A stretch of DNA of 64,000 nt, taken from the NCBI GenBank assembly GCA_963832725.1, contig CAWHVG010000005.1, forward strand, positions 992,001-1,056,000, written 5' to 3'. This document shows positions 48,281-58,024 of the stretch, piece by piece (position 1 is the stretch's first letter; the number at the start of each line of letters is the position of its first letter). The DNA is from JAEZBP01 sp963832725 (GTDB lineage Bacteria; Myxococcota_A; Polyangia; Polyangiales; Sandaracinaceae). The notes beneath the pieces are model-generated. The model was not told where the DNA came from and made no database searches. It saw nothing but the letters and a program-made list of their open reading frames with translations. A program made the translations under genes and the position numbers.

Positions 48281-49270
48281 TCACCGGGCAGAGCCGAGCC
48301 CCTTGAGCGCGGCCTGGATCCGCTCCGGATAGCCGCCCGCACGAAACCGACGGCTCCGTTGCATCCACTCGAGGAACGGACGGAATCCGCGGATCGCGTC
48401 GCACCTCGGCGGCGCGCATCATCGCCCAGGCGAACCCGTCGTTCTTCTTGGCCCGCCCGGCGCACGCGAGGAGCGGCTCGAACAGCGCGTCGTCCGTGAC
48501 GTGCTCCGCGATCACGGCAGCGGCGGCCGCCGCCACGCGGGAGTCGCCATGGTCGAGGGCCTCCACCAACCGCCCGGCGACGTCGGGCGGCGGTGGACCG
48601 AGGCGGCTCAGCGCGTCGACCGGGAAGTGCTGCGGGCGCCCGCCCAGGTGAGGGGCGAGGTTCGCCGCCGGGCGCACGATCACGGACATCAAGCTGGGCA
48701 GCACCTCGCGCCGTCCGAGCCGCACGAGGACGCCCTCCACGAGGAGCTGCGCGCCGTAGTCGGGGTGGCGAAGCCCCAAGAAGAGCGCGGGCAGGCTCGC
48801 GTCCGCGTGCTCCGTCAGCCACTCCGTGTGCCGCGCCTGGCTCGCGTCGTCCATGTCCATCCGCGACGAGCCGTCCGGCTGCGCGACCCACCGGTCGGCG
48901 AGCCCCGCGAGGTGATCCACGATCTCGGCTGCGCGCGGAGCCCTGGACGCGAGGATGGCGTCGCGCAGTCCGGCCGTATCGAAGCTCGGGTCGTCCTCCT
49001 CCCAGAACGCGACGAGCTGATCGAGGAACGCCCGCCACGGAGGCGCCGACACCTCGGTGAAGCCGTCCGCGAGCTGCTCTTCGATCAGCGCCAGCAACTC
49101 GGCCTCCGCCGCGTCGCCATCGCCGAGCGACCGGGACCGCTCGACGACATCACCGTCAGGGAGGCGGAATCCGCAGCTGGAGGTCCACTCCCTCCACCCG
49201 GGCCTCCCACATGCGGCCGTCCTCGTGGCGCAGCGTTCGCCACCTCGGTCGGAGCTCGTTCACCGTGCCA
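48281..49270 (-). pseudogene. WGR-domain protein with HEAT-like helices, two frameshifts
   Basis: Read from about 49270: VNELRPRWRTLRHEDGRMWEARVEG, then (after a frameshift near 49160 in a CCCTCCC run) DGDAAEAELLALIEEQLADGF. Together these resemble a WGR domain, with its W(E)...G and A...LI..K/Q...G pattern. The middle reads as paired helices of HEAT type (ALFLGLRHPDYGAQLLVEGVLVRLG, RLVEALDHGDSRVAAAAAAVIAEH). Near 48400 the frame shifts again and finishes LEWMQRSRRFRAGGYPE to a stop at 48281. WGR domains bind nucleic acid or act in DNA-repair-type proteins. The gene would encode about 330 residues if repaired. Confidence 0.5.
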
Positions 49271-49344
49271 TCCCAATCATCTATCTCGGGGAGAACCGGG
49301 GACGCTCTTCGTCACGCGGGTAGTCCGCATGAGCGGCCTCTGGG

Positions 49345-50521
49345 AAATGACGAGCCGGAGCACTTCGGCGGGCGCGCCGGTGTCGGCGGACGCGATCTCC
49401 TCGAGAGGTGTGCCGGGCGCGGCGTGCATGGCGAGCGCGCCGTTGCGCCGACGGCTCAGCGCGTCGATGGTGGCGAGCACGCGGTCGGCGCGCGCGCGAA
49501 GAAGCGGTCGGCGGGCGTGAGCCCGTCGATGCCCATGTGTGCGCGCCGCTCGTTGTAGTCGGCCACGAAGGCGTCGAGGCGGCGCTTGGCGATGCTCCAG
49601 TCGTCGAAGTGCTCGACCTCCCAGAGCTCGCGCTTGAGGGTGCCGACGAGCGACTCCACCTTGCCGCCGCTCTGCGGATGGTACCCGCGCCCGACGACGT
49701 GATCGATCAGCTCGCGCTCCAGGTAGGCCCCGAGTTCCTTCGAGAGGAAGCCGCCGCCGCGGTCGGTGCGCACGGCCTCGGGCTTGCCGTGGCGCGCGAT
49801 GGCCGTCTCGAGCGTCGCGATCACCGCCTCGGCGCTCGGCTCATCGCACAGCACGTGGCCGACGCAGAAGCGCGAGAAGTCATCGAGCACCACCAGGACG
49901 TGCTGGCGGTGATTGCCGACGCGCAGCTCCGCGAAGTCCATCTGCCAGAGCGCGTTGCGGCGCGCGCCTCGAAGCGTGCGGCTCGGGACCCTGGGGGCGA
50001 CCGTGCACGTGCACCGGCTCGTAGCCGTGCGCACGCAGCACGCGGGCGATGGCCTTCACGCTCAGGCGCCAGCCCTTGAAGCGCTTGAGCTGCGCTCGAA
50101 GCTGCGCCGGACCCATCGACGGGTGCCCTTTCTTCAGCTCCAGGATGGCGGGCTGCTCCGCTTCGCTCAGGCCCTGCCCCGGGTCCCGCGGCGCGTAGGG
50201 CGAGGGCTTCGTCCCCTTCGTCCCCGTCGGCGCCTTCGGCGTTGCGACGGGCTCCGTGGCCGACGCGGTAGCGGCGCCCGACCGCGGCGGCTTGGGCAAC
50301 GTGCCGTTCGCCTCCGCTTCGTTGTACCAGCGACCCAGCGAGACGGTCGTCGTCCCCACGGTCTCGGCGACAGCGACGCGCTTCATGCCCGCAACCACCA
50401 AGGTCAGCGCGGGCATCTTCTGCGCGAGCGTGAACCGGCGACCCTTCGCCGGATGCCGGGGCTTGTCGCGGCGCGCCGTCTTCGTCGCGCGCGCCGGCTC
50501 CTTCGTCTTCTTCGTGCTCAT
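49345..50521 (-). pseudogene. DDE (rve/integrase-type) transposase, two frameshifts
   Basis: The ATG at 50521 starts a basic N-terminus and a helix-turn-helix (RRFTLAQKMPALTLVVAG, TVSLGRWYNEA). The frame breaks near 49990 (a GGGGG run) and continues as the integrase core: WQMDFAEL, VLVVLDDFSRF, AVRTDRGGGF and SGGKVESLVGTLKREL, a D-D-E triad. It breaks again near 49495 (a CGCGCG run) and continues through ALAMHAAPGTPLEEI. It resembles IS3/IS481-group enzymes. The short phrase GCGGGTAGTCCGCATGA occurs at both 48171 and 49316 and may mark an element end. Confidence 0.65.
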
Positions 50522-50636
50522 CCGTACCTCATGCCGGCCTTCACCGGCTCGAAGCACCCGAGCACCCCCGTCAGCTCACCCGACCCTTGCGGACTTTCCG
50601 GGCCAGATTGCGGCAAGACATGAGGGCTCACGACAC

Positions 50637-50815
50637 GTAGCCGTCCGGACGGCCGCACGTGATCGCCGGTGCCGCCATCGCCCCGACGACGACGCCATCT
50701 TTCGTGCCGGGGCCTCTCCCGCAAATCACACGCGAACCGCACCCTCGAACGCCGGAGGCGGCGGCGGATCGGCGGAACCTCCGCCGACCAGAGCAACATC
50801 GTCCGTACCGAGCTC
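50637..50815. repeat. IS91-like terminal repeat, copy 2
   Basis: Nearly identical to the copies at 30.6 and 63.6 kb, with the same GGCGGAGG/CCTCCGCC hairpin. A fragment of a helicase gene begins directly at its inner edge, so the end has captured or cut that gene. Confidence 0.8.
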
Positions 50816-51160
50816 GGCCGGCGGGTCCGGGCGATCAAGGCCGACGCGGTGCCGGGCGGCTTCTCGAGCGTTTACCCCGTGCTCAAGGCGATGGAGGAGG
50901 CCGGGCGCGTGCGCCGCGGCTACTTCGTGGCGGGCCTCGGCGCGACCCAGTTCGCGGTGCCGGGCGCGGAGGAGCGGCTGCGCAAGCATCGCGACCCGGA
51001 GGACGAAGACGCCGTGGTGCTCCTCGCCGCCGACGACCCGGCCAACGTCTACGGCGCCGCCCTGCCCTGGGCGGAGCGCGAGGGCGCGCGGGCGCAGCGG
51101 GCGGCCGGCGCACGGCAGAGGCGCTCGAGGCGTACGTGGCGGGACAGCGGGAAGTGGCGC
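50813..51160 (+). pseudogene. Lhr-type helicase C-terminal fragment
   Basis: The frame reads VPGGFSSVYPVLKAMEEAGRV, RRGYFVAGLGATQFAVPGAEE and LAADDPANVYGAALPW, a well-conserved stretch of the C-terminal half of large Lhr helicases. It lacks the helicase core, starts at the IS91-like end, and loses sense after about 51150. It is unrelated to the BREX helicase copy at 5.4 kb at this level. The 51160-51500 stretch shows nothing. Confidence 0.55.
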
Positions 51161-51499
51161 AGCGGAGCGACGCGGACACCTTCGAGACGCAGCGCCGCGG
51201 GATGTGCCTGCGGCGCACGTTCCTCAGGCGGGCCGGCCGCGGGGACGTCGAGGCCGACGAGAGCTCGCTCGAGGACGGCTTCTGGTCGGCTCCCGTGCCT
51301 CCAGCGTCGCGTTCGCGCTCTGCCCGGGGCGCTCCCGCTCGCTCCGGGCTGCGGGCCTCTTCGTGCGTCGCGTCTGCCGGTCGGCCGGGAGGTGAGTGCA
51401 CGCCTTTCATCCTCGGGCGCGCGGTCGCTCGGGCGCGGTCGACCGATGCGACCCTGCCGTCGAGGCGCGGGGCTCCCGTTCCGTGCTGGACCTCGTGCC

Positions 51500-51881
51500 A
51501 TGCGCGCTCCGTCCTCGGGAAGAGCCTACCCACGTCGCGACCCGAACCGAGGACAGCCGACGAGGCGCGCGTTCGGGCCAATCCTCGCCTTGGTCTCCGT
51601 GCTCGGTCTCGCCGTGTCGCCGGCGGCGGGTCAGGATGCGGCGGCCCCCGCACGCCCCGCGACCGCCGGGGGCGAACCGGAGGTCGGTCGTCTCGAACAC
51701 GTTCAGGACGGGGAGCGTTGCGAGCAGCGCACGAGGGCCCTTCTTGCGGCTGGCGCTGCCGGTCGAGAAGACGCACGTCTTCGTGCGCCTCGGCCTCCGC
51801 GTCCCCTTCGGGCACGCCTACCCCTTCAGCCACCCGATCGGCTTCATCGGCGGGACCCTCGCCGCCGGCGTGCTCTACTGA
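51500..51881 (+). pseudogene. outer-membrane protein, head and tail only
   Basis: One frame has a signal peptide (FGPILALVSVLGLAVSPAAGQ) with an Ala/Pro tail. About 100 bases later another frame reads LRLALPVEKTHVFVRLGLRVPFGHAYPF and ends GTLAAGVLY, a typical last-strand ending of a barrel. The 41-bp repeat (51668-51708) sits between them, so the middle of the gene seems to have been replaced by this segment. Confidence 0.45.
51668..51708. repeat. 41-bp exact repeat shared with 30968-31008
   Basis: Second copy of the exact 41-base repeat. It marks the internal junction of a deleted outer-membrane protein gene. Confidence 0.85.
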
Positions 51882-52262
51882 TCGCTCCGCTCGACGCTAT
51901 CGAGTCGAGCGATGCCCGAACGGGCGGCCGCAACCACGGGCAGGCCGAGAAGCGGGGCCGCCGCGACCGTGCGGAGGATGGCGATTTCACACCGACGCGA
52001 CATCCGCAGCGCCAGGACGGCCGGTGCGTGCGCTGCGAGCCCAGCTCGAAACGCTGCGACCCTTGCAGGACCGCCTCCGACGACCCTGCACCCTTTCGCG
52101 AAAAGCACGCTGGCCGTCCCGTGCGATGGACCGGCTTGCGCTCAGGAGACATCCGCGTCCGGCGACGGGCCTCGGAGCAGAGTTTTAGCGTACGTGTGAC
52201 TTTCCAGTGGAAACGGTTTCGTGGGTGTCCTAGGATGAATGTCCGCAAGGAGGAGCACTGCC
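51882..52262. other. 381-bp region before the MYXO-CTERM gene
   Basis: No supportable gene. The last 80 bases are AT-richer (about 52180-52250) and should hold the promoter of the next gene; a clear AAGGAGGAG precedes its ATG. Confidence 0.4.
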
Positions 52263-54281
52263 ATGAACCGCCTGAACCTTCTGCGCGCCTCGATCGGCGT
52301 GCTCACCGTCGTCGCGCTGGCTCCGAGCGGGGTGGAGGCGCAAGTCTTCAGCGAGGACTGGGAGTCGGGGAGCGGCCTCTGGTACACGAAGGACAGCACG
52401 CCGATCGCGTTGCAGACCGACGCGAGTGAGTGCTCCTCGACCTACGAGCGCGAGACGGTGCTCGACTCCGCCGGCCACACCTTCACCATGGCGGGCATTC
52501 CGGTCACGGGCGGCGCGGACTACTGCTTGGTGTCATGGGTCCGGGGCAGCGCCGGCACCCTCCCCTTCCTCGGCATCCGCCACTCGGACGCGACAGGGAC
52601 GGTCGGCGCCGAGCACTGGCTCATCGGACAGTCAGGCTTCGGGGACGGCTACGGAGGGACGGTGACGCCGGTGACCTCCGACGGGACCTGGGGCTGGTAC
52701 AGCAAGTCGTTCACCCTCGACGCGGGAGTGTCGTACCTGGTCATCGAGATCGAGCTCTGGAACGGGGGCGGCGCCGGGACCGGCGACTTCGACGACATCC
52801 GCCTCTACGCTGGAGCATGCCCGGCAGGGCCCGTGGGTGCGGCACACGCAAGCTGCTCCGGCGCCACGCCCGTGTGCGACGCGGGCGCGTGCGTGGAGTG
52901 CGCGTCGAACACCGACTGCGCCGGCGCGGCGCCCGTCTGCGACACCACCACCAACACCTGCGTCGGCTGCCTCGCCGACACGGACTGCGGTGGAGCCACT
53001 CCCGTCTGCCAGACGACGAGCGAGATGTGCGTGGGCTGCCTCTCGAACACCGACTGTGGCGGCGGCACTCCCATCTGCGACACGGGCACTCAGATGTGCC
53101 GGTCGTGCACGGGCGCCGGCGACTGCGGCGGAGCCACGCCCGCGTGCGCGATGACGGGGGCGATGGCCGGTATCTGCGTCGCTTGCGCGGTGGACACCGA
53201 CTGCGGCGGCGCCGCGCCGCGGTGCGATCCCTCTCTCTATGCATGCGTGGGCTGCCTCTCGAACGCCGACTGCGCAGGAGACATGCCGATCTGCGACACC
53301 GGCAGCCAGACGTGTCGCGCGTGCGCCGGCGACGCCGATTGCGGGGGCTCGACGCCCGCGTGTCAGCCGAGCGGAGCGTGCGGCCAGTGCTCGGCGACCA
53401 ACACCGCGCAATGCACCGGCATGACCGGCGTCTGCGACGGCACGAGCGGCACCTGCGTGGGCTGCGTCTCGAACACCGACTGCGCGGGGAGCACGCCGCG
53501 ATGCGAGAGCACGTCCGCGATGTGCGTCGCGTGCCAACCCTCGGACTGCACCGGAGCCACGCCGGTCTGCGCCACGGCGGGGGCGCACCAGGGCGAGTGC
53601 ATCGGATGCCTCGCCGACTCGGATTGCAGCGGCGCTACCCCGCTCTGCGATCCGATCGCCAGCACCTGCGTGGGCTGCCTGTCCAACACCGACTGCTCCG
53701 GCGCAACGCCAGAGTGCGACATGACCACGTACACCTGCGCCGCTTGCACCAGCAGCGCTTCGTGCAGCGGCGCCACGCCCGCGTGCGACACCGGTGTGGA
53801 CCCCCATGCATGCGTCGGTTGCGTGAGCGACTCCGACTGCTCGGGCGCGACGGCCGCCTGCGACACGACGAGCAACACCTGCGTCGCGTGCACGCCGGAC
53901 AACACGGCCGCGTGCTCGGCGGACGGCGCCGGCTCGGCGTGTCTGTCGGACGGCACCTGCGGCTGCGCGACCGATACGGACTGCGGAGGCGCTCGCATGT
54001 GCGACGGCACCACGAGCCGCTGCGTGGCCCGCGTGACCCCGGACGCGGGCACCACGAGTGACGCGGGCACCGTCAGCGACGCCGGGACCACAAGCGGCGA
54101 CGCCGGCACCACGAGCCACGACGCTGGCGTCTTCAGCGGCGACGCCGGCATGAACGGCGACGCCGGAACGGCCTCGACGAGCGGGGGCTGCGGCTGCGTC
54201 GTCGGTGCGAGCGGAGGGCGCGCGCCTCTCGGCTTCCTCTTCGCTGCGCTTGCGCTCGCGATGGCGCGGCGGCGCCGATGA
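52263..54281 (+). CDS. surface protein with about twelve Cys-rich repeats and a MYXO-CTERM-type anchor
   Basis: A 672-residue protein with a Sec signal (cleavage after GVEA near residue 25), then a beta-sandwich-like domain (about 26-185, FSEDWESGSGLWY, FDDIRLYAG). Residues about 190-590 hold a tandem of units of about 30-33 residues with the pattern C-x2-N/D-x-D-C-x-G-x3-P-x-C-D (NTDCAGAAPVCDT, DTDCGGATPVCQT, NTDCSGATPECDM). A Thr/Ser/Asp-Ala-Gly linker follows, and the C-terminus is GGCGCVVGAS, a hydrophobic helix and RRRR. The GC-C, helix, Arg ending matches MYXO-CTERM anchoring. It is the one intact member of the Cys-rich surface proteins in this window. Start is supported by AAGGAGGAG. 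Its function, probably adhesion or surface structure, is unknown. Confidence 0.85.
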   Translation: MNRLNLLRASIGVLTVVALAPSGVEAQVFSEDWESGSGLWYTKDSTPIALQTDASECSSTYERETVLDSAGHTFTMAGIPVTGGADYCLVSWVRGSAGTLPFLGIRHSDATGTVGAEHWLIGQSGFGDGYGGTVTPVTSDGTWGWYSKSFTLDAGVSYLVIEIELWNGGGAGTGDFDDIRLYAGACPAGPVGAAHASCSGATPVCDAGACVECASNTDCAGAAPVCDTTTNTCVGCLADTDCGGATPVCQTTSEMCVGCLSNTDCGGGTPICDTGTQMCRSCTGAGDCGGATPACAMTGAMAGICVACAVDTDCGGAAPRCDPSLYACVGCLSNADCAGDMPICDTGSQTCRACAGDADCGGSTPACQPSGACGQCSATNTAQCTGMTGVCDGTSGTCVGCVSNTDCAGSTPRCESTSAMCVACQPSDCTGATPVCATAGAHQGECIGCLADSDCSGATPLCDPIASTCVGCLSNTDCSGATPECDMTTYTCAACTSSASCSGATPACDTGVDPHACVGCVSDSDCSGATAACDTTSNTCVACTPDNTAACSADGAGSACLSDGTCGCATDTDCGGARMCDGTTSRCVARVTPDAGTTSDAGTVSDAGTTSGDAGTTSHDAGVFSGDAGMNGDAGTASTSGGCGCVVGASGGRAPLGFLFAALALAMARRRR

Positions 54282-54375
54282 GCCGACTCGTCGCCGAGCG
54301 TTCGCCGTAGCCGTTCAGGAGGCGAGCTCGTTCTCGATATCGAAAAGCTCGTCGAGATCAATCTCCGGCGCCGTC

Positions 54376-54535
54376 TCGCACGGGCGGATAGGTGTTCCGA
54401 CCGGGTGGTGGGGTCGAGGCGAAGTGGGCTCGGAGAGCCGAAGAGGGGCCGGCGGGACACTCATGCCCCTCGCGAACCCCCGCGAGACCTCGTCCCCCAC
54501 CGCTCGGAGCGAGCACGCCGTGGTACCTCACGAGG
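54376..54535. repeat. IS91-like downstream end, deleted copy
   Basis: The segment matches the other downstream ends (GGATAGGTGTTCCGACCGGG..., GGGCTCGGAGAGCC hairpin, GGGACACTCATGCC). After CCGCTCGGAGC it jumps straight to GAGCACGCCGTGGTACCTCA, which lies inside the transposase gene in complete copies. An internal deletion therefore joined the two. Upstream (54315-54375, minus) a short acidic tail ending LDELFDIENELAS is fused to it. The rest of 54282-54569 holds no gene. Confidence 0.7.
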
Positions 54536-54569
54536 TGATTGCATCGTGTCCTCCATCGTCTATCGGGTC

Positions 54570-55772
54570 TCAGAACGAGACACCGAGCCTGAGGTCGAAG
54601 CGGTGGCTGTCCGCCTCCGTCGTTCCGTCGCTGAGCTGCAGGCGGCGCCACTCGTAGGCTGCGCTCAGCCGCCAGCCGCCGCCGAGCTCGATCGAGAGGC
54701 GCCCGCCGACGCCGCCGCGGATCGTCTCGGGCGTGGTCAACACCCACGCGTCGCTCAGCGAGCTGGGGCGCCGCTCGTCGCCGGCGTAGCCGTAGAGGAG
54801 CAGCGAGAGCGGCGAGACGGCGAAGCGGATGGCCCCGCCGGCGCTGCCGCGGAACGTGTCGGTCTCCCACTCCCACTGCGCGGCCAGGAGCGGCCCGAAC
54901 GCGACGTGCTCGCCGAGCGGCCAGAGCCACGAGAGCGCGCCCCGCAGCACCACGTCGTTCGAGCCGAAGAGCGTCGCGCTGGCCTCGAGATCGAGCTGCC
55001 CGAAGCCCGTCCACGACATCGACGCGCCGAAGGTGTGGGCGACGTTCCAGCCGCTGCCCGTTCCGAGGACGGCGCCGTAGTGCAGCCACACGCCGACGTC
55101 CGCGCCGCGCCAGCCGGCGGCGACATGGAGCTGGTGCTGGTCGTAAGCCTGCCCGGCGATCTGCGAGAGCGAGCCGAGGTAGCGGAGCGCGATCTCGAGC
55201 CCGCCGTCGAGCGCGAGCCAGCCGCGAGCGCCGGCCCAGCCCGACAGGCTGCGCGAGAGCGAGGGCGAGATCGCGCCGCCGAGCTCGATCATCATCCCCG
55301 CGTGCCAGGTCCGCGCCGTGGCCAGCGCCAGACCTTCGCGGGCTCGCGCGTCCTCTCGGATCCCGAGCGCGCGCCGAAAGTGATGCGCTGCTCCGTCGCG
55401 TCGACCGAGCCGGAGCAGCGCGAACGCGAGCCCGAGCCGCGCGTCGAAGCCGCCGTGCGAGAGGCGCGCGGCCTGCGTGTAGGCGGCGCGCGCGCCCTCG
55501 TAGTCGTGCGCCTGAAAGCGCTGCCAGCCGAGCTCCAGCGCGAGGTCGTGCTCGTCCGGGTAGCTCGCCGCGAGCTCCGCGAGGAGGATCGCCGCCCCTG
55601 CGTGATCGCCCGCTGCCGCCATCGCGCGAGCGGCTTCCCACGACGCGCGGTAGCCGTCCTGCGCGAGCGCAGCGCTCGTGAGCAGAAGCGAGAGGAGCAC
55701 CGACGGCGGCGCGGCCCAGCGAGCCAAGCGCGGGACGCGCCACCGTCGGTGTCGTGGGGAGGGAGCGAGCAT
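54570..55772 (-). CDS. periplasmic TPR plus outer-membrane beta-barrel protein
   Basis: A 400-residue protein with a signal peptide (VLLSLLLTSAALAQ), then TPR-like helices (about residues 40-145, AARAMAAAGDHAGAAILLAELAASYPDE, ALELGWQRFQAHDYEGARAAYTQAARL). A barrel follows from about 155 to the end (TWHAGMMIELGGAISP, AVLGTGSGWNVAHTFGASMSW), finishing with Phe as the last residue, as outer-membrane proteins do. The architecture matches YaiO/TPR-barrel types. Its start at 55772 is the first in-frame ATG before the signal; no strong binding site is seen. It is divergent to the SUKH gene, with a 273-bp gap that must hold both promoters. Confidence 0.75.
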   Translation of the reverse strand: MLAPSPRHRRWRVPRLARWAAPPSVLLSLLLTSAALAQDGYRASWEAARAMAAAGDHAGAAILLAELAASYPDEHDLALELGWQRFQAHDYEGARAAYTQAARLSHGGFDARLGLAFALLRLGRRDGAAHHFRRALGIREDARAREGLALATARTWHAGMMIELGGAISPSLSRSLSGWAGARGWLALDGGLEIALRYLGSLSQIAGQAYDQHQLHVAAGWRGADVGVWLHYGAVLGTGSGWNVAHTFGASMSWTGFGQLDLEASATLFGSNDVVLRGALSWLWPLGEHVAFGPLLAAQWEWETDTFRGSAGGAIRFAVSPLSLLLYGYAGDERRPSSLSDAWVLTTPETIRGGVGGRLSIELGGGWRLSAAYEWRRLQLSDGTTEADSHRFDLRLGVSF

Positions 55773-56045
55773 CGGAGCGAGCGGGCTCTCCGCAACGCCC
55801 GTGCCGCGCTCCTCCCGCGTGGTCTCCGCCCGCGCTCATCGCCCGCGCTGCATCTTCCGCAGGGAGCGAGTGCGGATTCCGCAGTGCGCAGCGAGCGACC
55901 GCCGCAGGCTACCGGACGATGCTTTCGCGACATCCCGCGACAAACGCGGCAACCGGCTGAAAGCCCGAGTGAATTCGAGTCGGCGGCGCTCGGCGCAGGT
56001 GGCTCGGCCGTTGCCCATCTGCGCGCTCCGGTGGAAAGGAGGCGC

Positions 56046-57320
56046 ATGACCGAGAGCACGAACGAACGGGTGCGCGCCGCGGTGGATTGGGGCGTGGCCG
56101 CGCGGACCGCCTACTACGACGCGATGGGGCTCGACGACGAGCAAACGCTCGGGCCCCCGGCCTCGGAGGATTGCGTGGCGGAGCTCGAGGCGCGGCTCGG
56201 ACGCGCGCTCCCGCCTTCCTACCGCGCCTTCCTGCTTCTCTACGACGGCTGGACGATGGTCGACGGCGAAACGGATCTGCTCGGCGTGGACGCGCTCCTC
56301 GACAGCTCCGAGCACGACGTGGCCGCGTGGCAGGAGACGATGCGCCGCGCCGGCGACGAGGTCGCGGCCCGCAGCCTGGTGATCGGCGTCTCGTCGATCA
56401 CGCCGACCAAGTACCTCCTGGATCCCGAGTCGCCGAGCGCGAACGGCGAGTGGACCTTCATCCAGCACCACAAAGGCGAAGAAGCGCGGCTCGCCAGCTT
56501 CCTCGAGTGGCTCGAAGAGTCGGTCGACGAGTACCGCGCGCTCGCGGCCGGCATGGACGAGGAATCAGCCGGCGCGAGCCGCGGCGACAGGCCGGGCTCG
56601 CGCATGGAGAGTCCGTCAGAGCGCCTCGCCGGCTCACCGCGAGGGCGCGCGGTTCGGACAGGGCGGCGGATGGTCGGGCACGCACACCATCTCGCCGCGC
56701 GGCGTCCGACAGGTGCCCGCGATCTCGCCGTGCGGCGTCGTGAAGCGACGGATAAGTGTTCCGACTGGGTGATGGGGTCGAGGCGAAGTGGGCTCGGAGA
56801 GCCGCAGAGGGGCCGGCGGGACACTCATGCCGTCTCGCGAACCCCCGCGAGACCTCGTCCCCCGCCGCTCGGAGCCATGAAACTCGGCGCATCCGGGTCG
56901 AGCGGACACAGCGGTACCGTCGTCGTCGCGCGGACGAGCGCTGACCGGGCTCAGTCGAACCGGAAGGCGAGCTGGCCGGGAGCGCGAGAGCGCGCCGGCC
57001 GCCGGGCAGGAGGCGCCCGGGACCCCGCGGCAGCGGCATCCGGGTTACTCGCGAGGATGCGCTCGATCGCCTCATGCTCGGTGGCGATTTCCACCAGGCG
57101 CATCGTCCCCTGGCATCGAGGGCAGGTGAGGATGTCGACCGCGAACACCCGCTGGAGCAGCCACGGCCAGGGGTGGCGCGAGGGGGACGGTGGCGGCGGC
57201 GCCAGCGGGCTTGGCTCGGAGTCGAAGAGGAGCACGAGCTGCGGCTCGGGCGCGGGCTTCGGGGCGGCCTTCGGGACGATGCTCGAGCGCGCCTTCGCGT
57301 TCGCGGCGAGCACGCCGTGA
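56046..57320 (+). CDS. SMI1/KNR4 (SUKH)-family protein whose end reads through into an IS91-like element
   Basis: AGGAGG precedes the ATG at 56046. Residues about 35-165 match the SUKH fold: CVAELEARLGRALPPSYRAFLLLYDGWTMVDGE, then WTFIQHHKG and FLEWLEESVDEYRAL. SUKH proteins are commonly immunity proteins to polymorphic toxins. The conserved part ends near 56580. The frame has no stop until 57320, because an IS91-like end (56747 on) and antisense transposase sequence follow. The natural stop appears to have been lost when the element inserted. The true immunity-type protein would be about 180 residues. Confidence 0.6.
   Translation: MTESTNERVRAAVDWGVAARTAYYDAMGLDDEQTLGPPASEDCVAELEARLGRALPPSYRAFLLLYDGWTMVDGETDLLGVDALLDSSEHDVAAWQETMRRAGDEVAARSLVIGVSSITPTKYLLDPESPSANGEWTFIQHHKGEEARLASFLEWLEESVDEYRALAAGMDEESAGASRGDRPGSRMESPSERLAGSPRGRAVRTGRRMVGHAHHLAARRPTGARDLAVRRREATDKCSDWVMGSRRSGLGEPQRGRRDTHAVSRTPARPRPPPLGAMKLGASGSSGHSGTVVVARTSADRAQSNRKASWPGARERAGRRAGGARDPAAAASGLLARMRSIASCSVAISTRRIVPWHRGQVRMSTANTRWSSHGQGWREGDGGGGASGLGSESKRSTSCGSGAGFGAAFGTMLERAFAFAASTP
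56747..56945. repeat. IS91-like downstream end, copy next to transposase A
   Basis: About 199 bp nearly identical to 60478-60676 and 61945-62140, containing the GGCTC-GGA-GAGCC hairpin and the GGGACACTCATGCC phrase. It adjoins the 3' end of the transposase remnant at 56951. Confidence 0.85.
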
Positions 57321-57990
57321 TACCTCACCAGGTGAAAGCGCGGCGGCGGGATGAGGGCGCAAAGCCGGGCAAGGAAGTCGAGCGGCTCGAGCAGGATCGA
57401 GTGGGTCCCATCTTTCCACGGCGCCTTGAAGCCGATGCGGACCCGACCGTCTTCGTGCAGCGCGACGCGGTCCTGCGCGAGCGGCGGACGCGCCATGTAG
57501 CGCACCAGCCGCTCGATGCGCCGACGGTCCCGGCCGTCGATCGCCGGCCCCGCGTGGACATTCACGCCACCGACCTCGACGGCCAACGCATGGGGCTTGC
57601 TCGCGACGCCGACCGGGCCCGTGAGCTTGGCCGTGCGCTGCCCAGGCTGGGCCCCAAGCAGCTGCACGTCCGACGCCGACGCGCCGTAGCACGACGCCAG
57701 CACCGGCTGCTCGGCCACCAGCGGCTCCGCCACCTCCTCGATGCCTTCGAGCGAGCGGCCGTGCTTGGCCAGAACCCGGCACACGCCCTGGTAGGTCCAC
57801 CGGGCCACATCGTGGACGTCCGCGGGACTCGGCTCCCCCAACGCCTCAAAGGACGGCCGACCCTCCCCGTCCTTCACGTACACGCCATCGAGCACGAGCG
57901 TGTGGAAGTGCGGATTGAGCCGCAACGCATTGCGCGCTTCGCTGGATGAACGTCACCGCGCCGAACTCCGCCTGCCGCTTGCCTCGCCTC
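56951..57990 (-). pseudogene. IS91-family transposase copy A, 5'-truncated and frameshifted
   Basis: The minus strand reads FGAVTFIQRS near 57960, loses one base, then continues LRLNPHFHTLVLDGVY, WTYQGVCRVLAKHG, RRIERLVRYMARPPLA, LVRYHGVLAANAK and a C-terminal CPRCQGTMRLVEIATE. This is the Y2-type IS91/ISCR transposase with its late zinc-binding part. The N-terminal zinc finger and first catalytic region, present in the copy at 62.1-63.7 kb, are missing; the sequence ends where the Sel1 gene ends. Copy A keeps the base that copy B lacks near 57430. Confidence 0.8.
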
Positions 57991-58024
57991 GGCGACGCGG
58001 AGCGCGCGGGGTCAGGGGCTCGGT

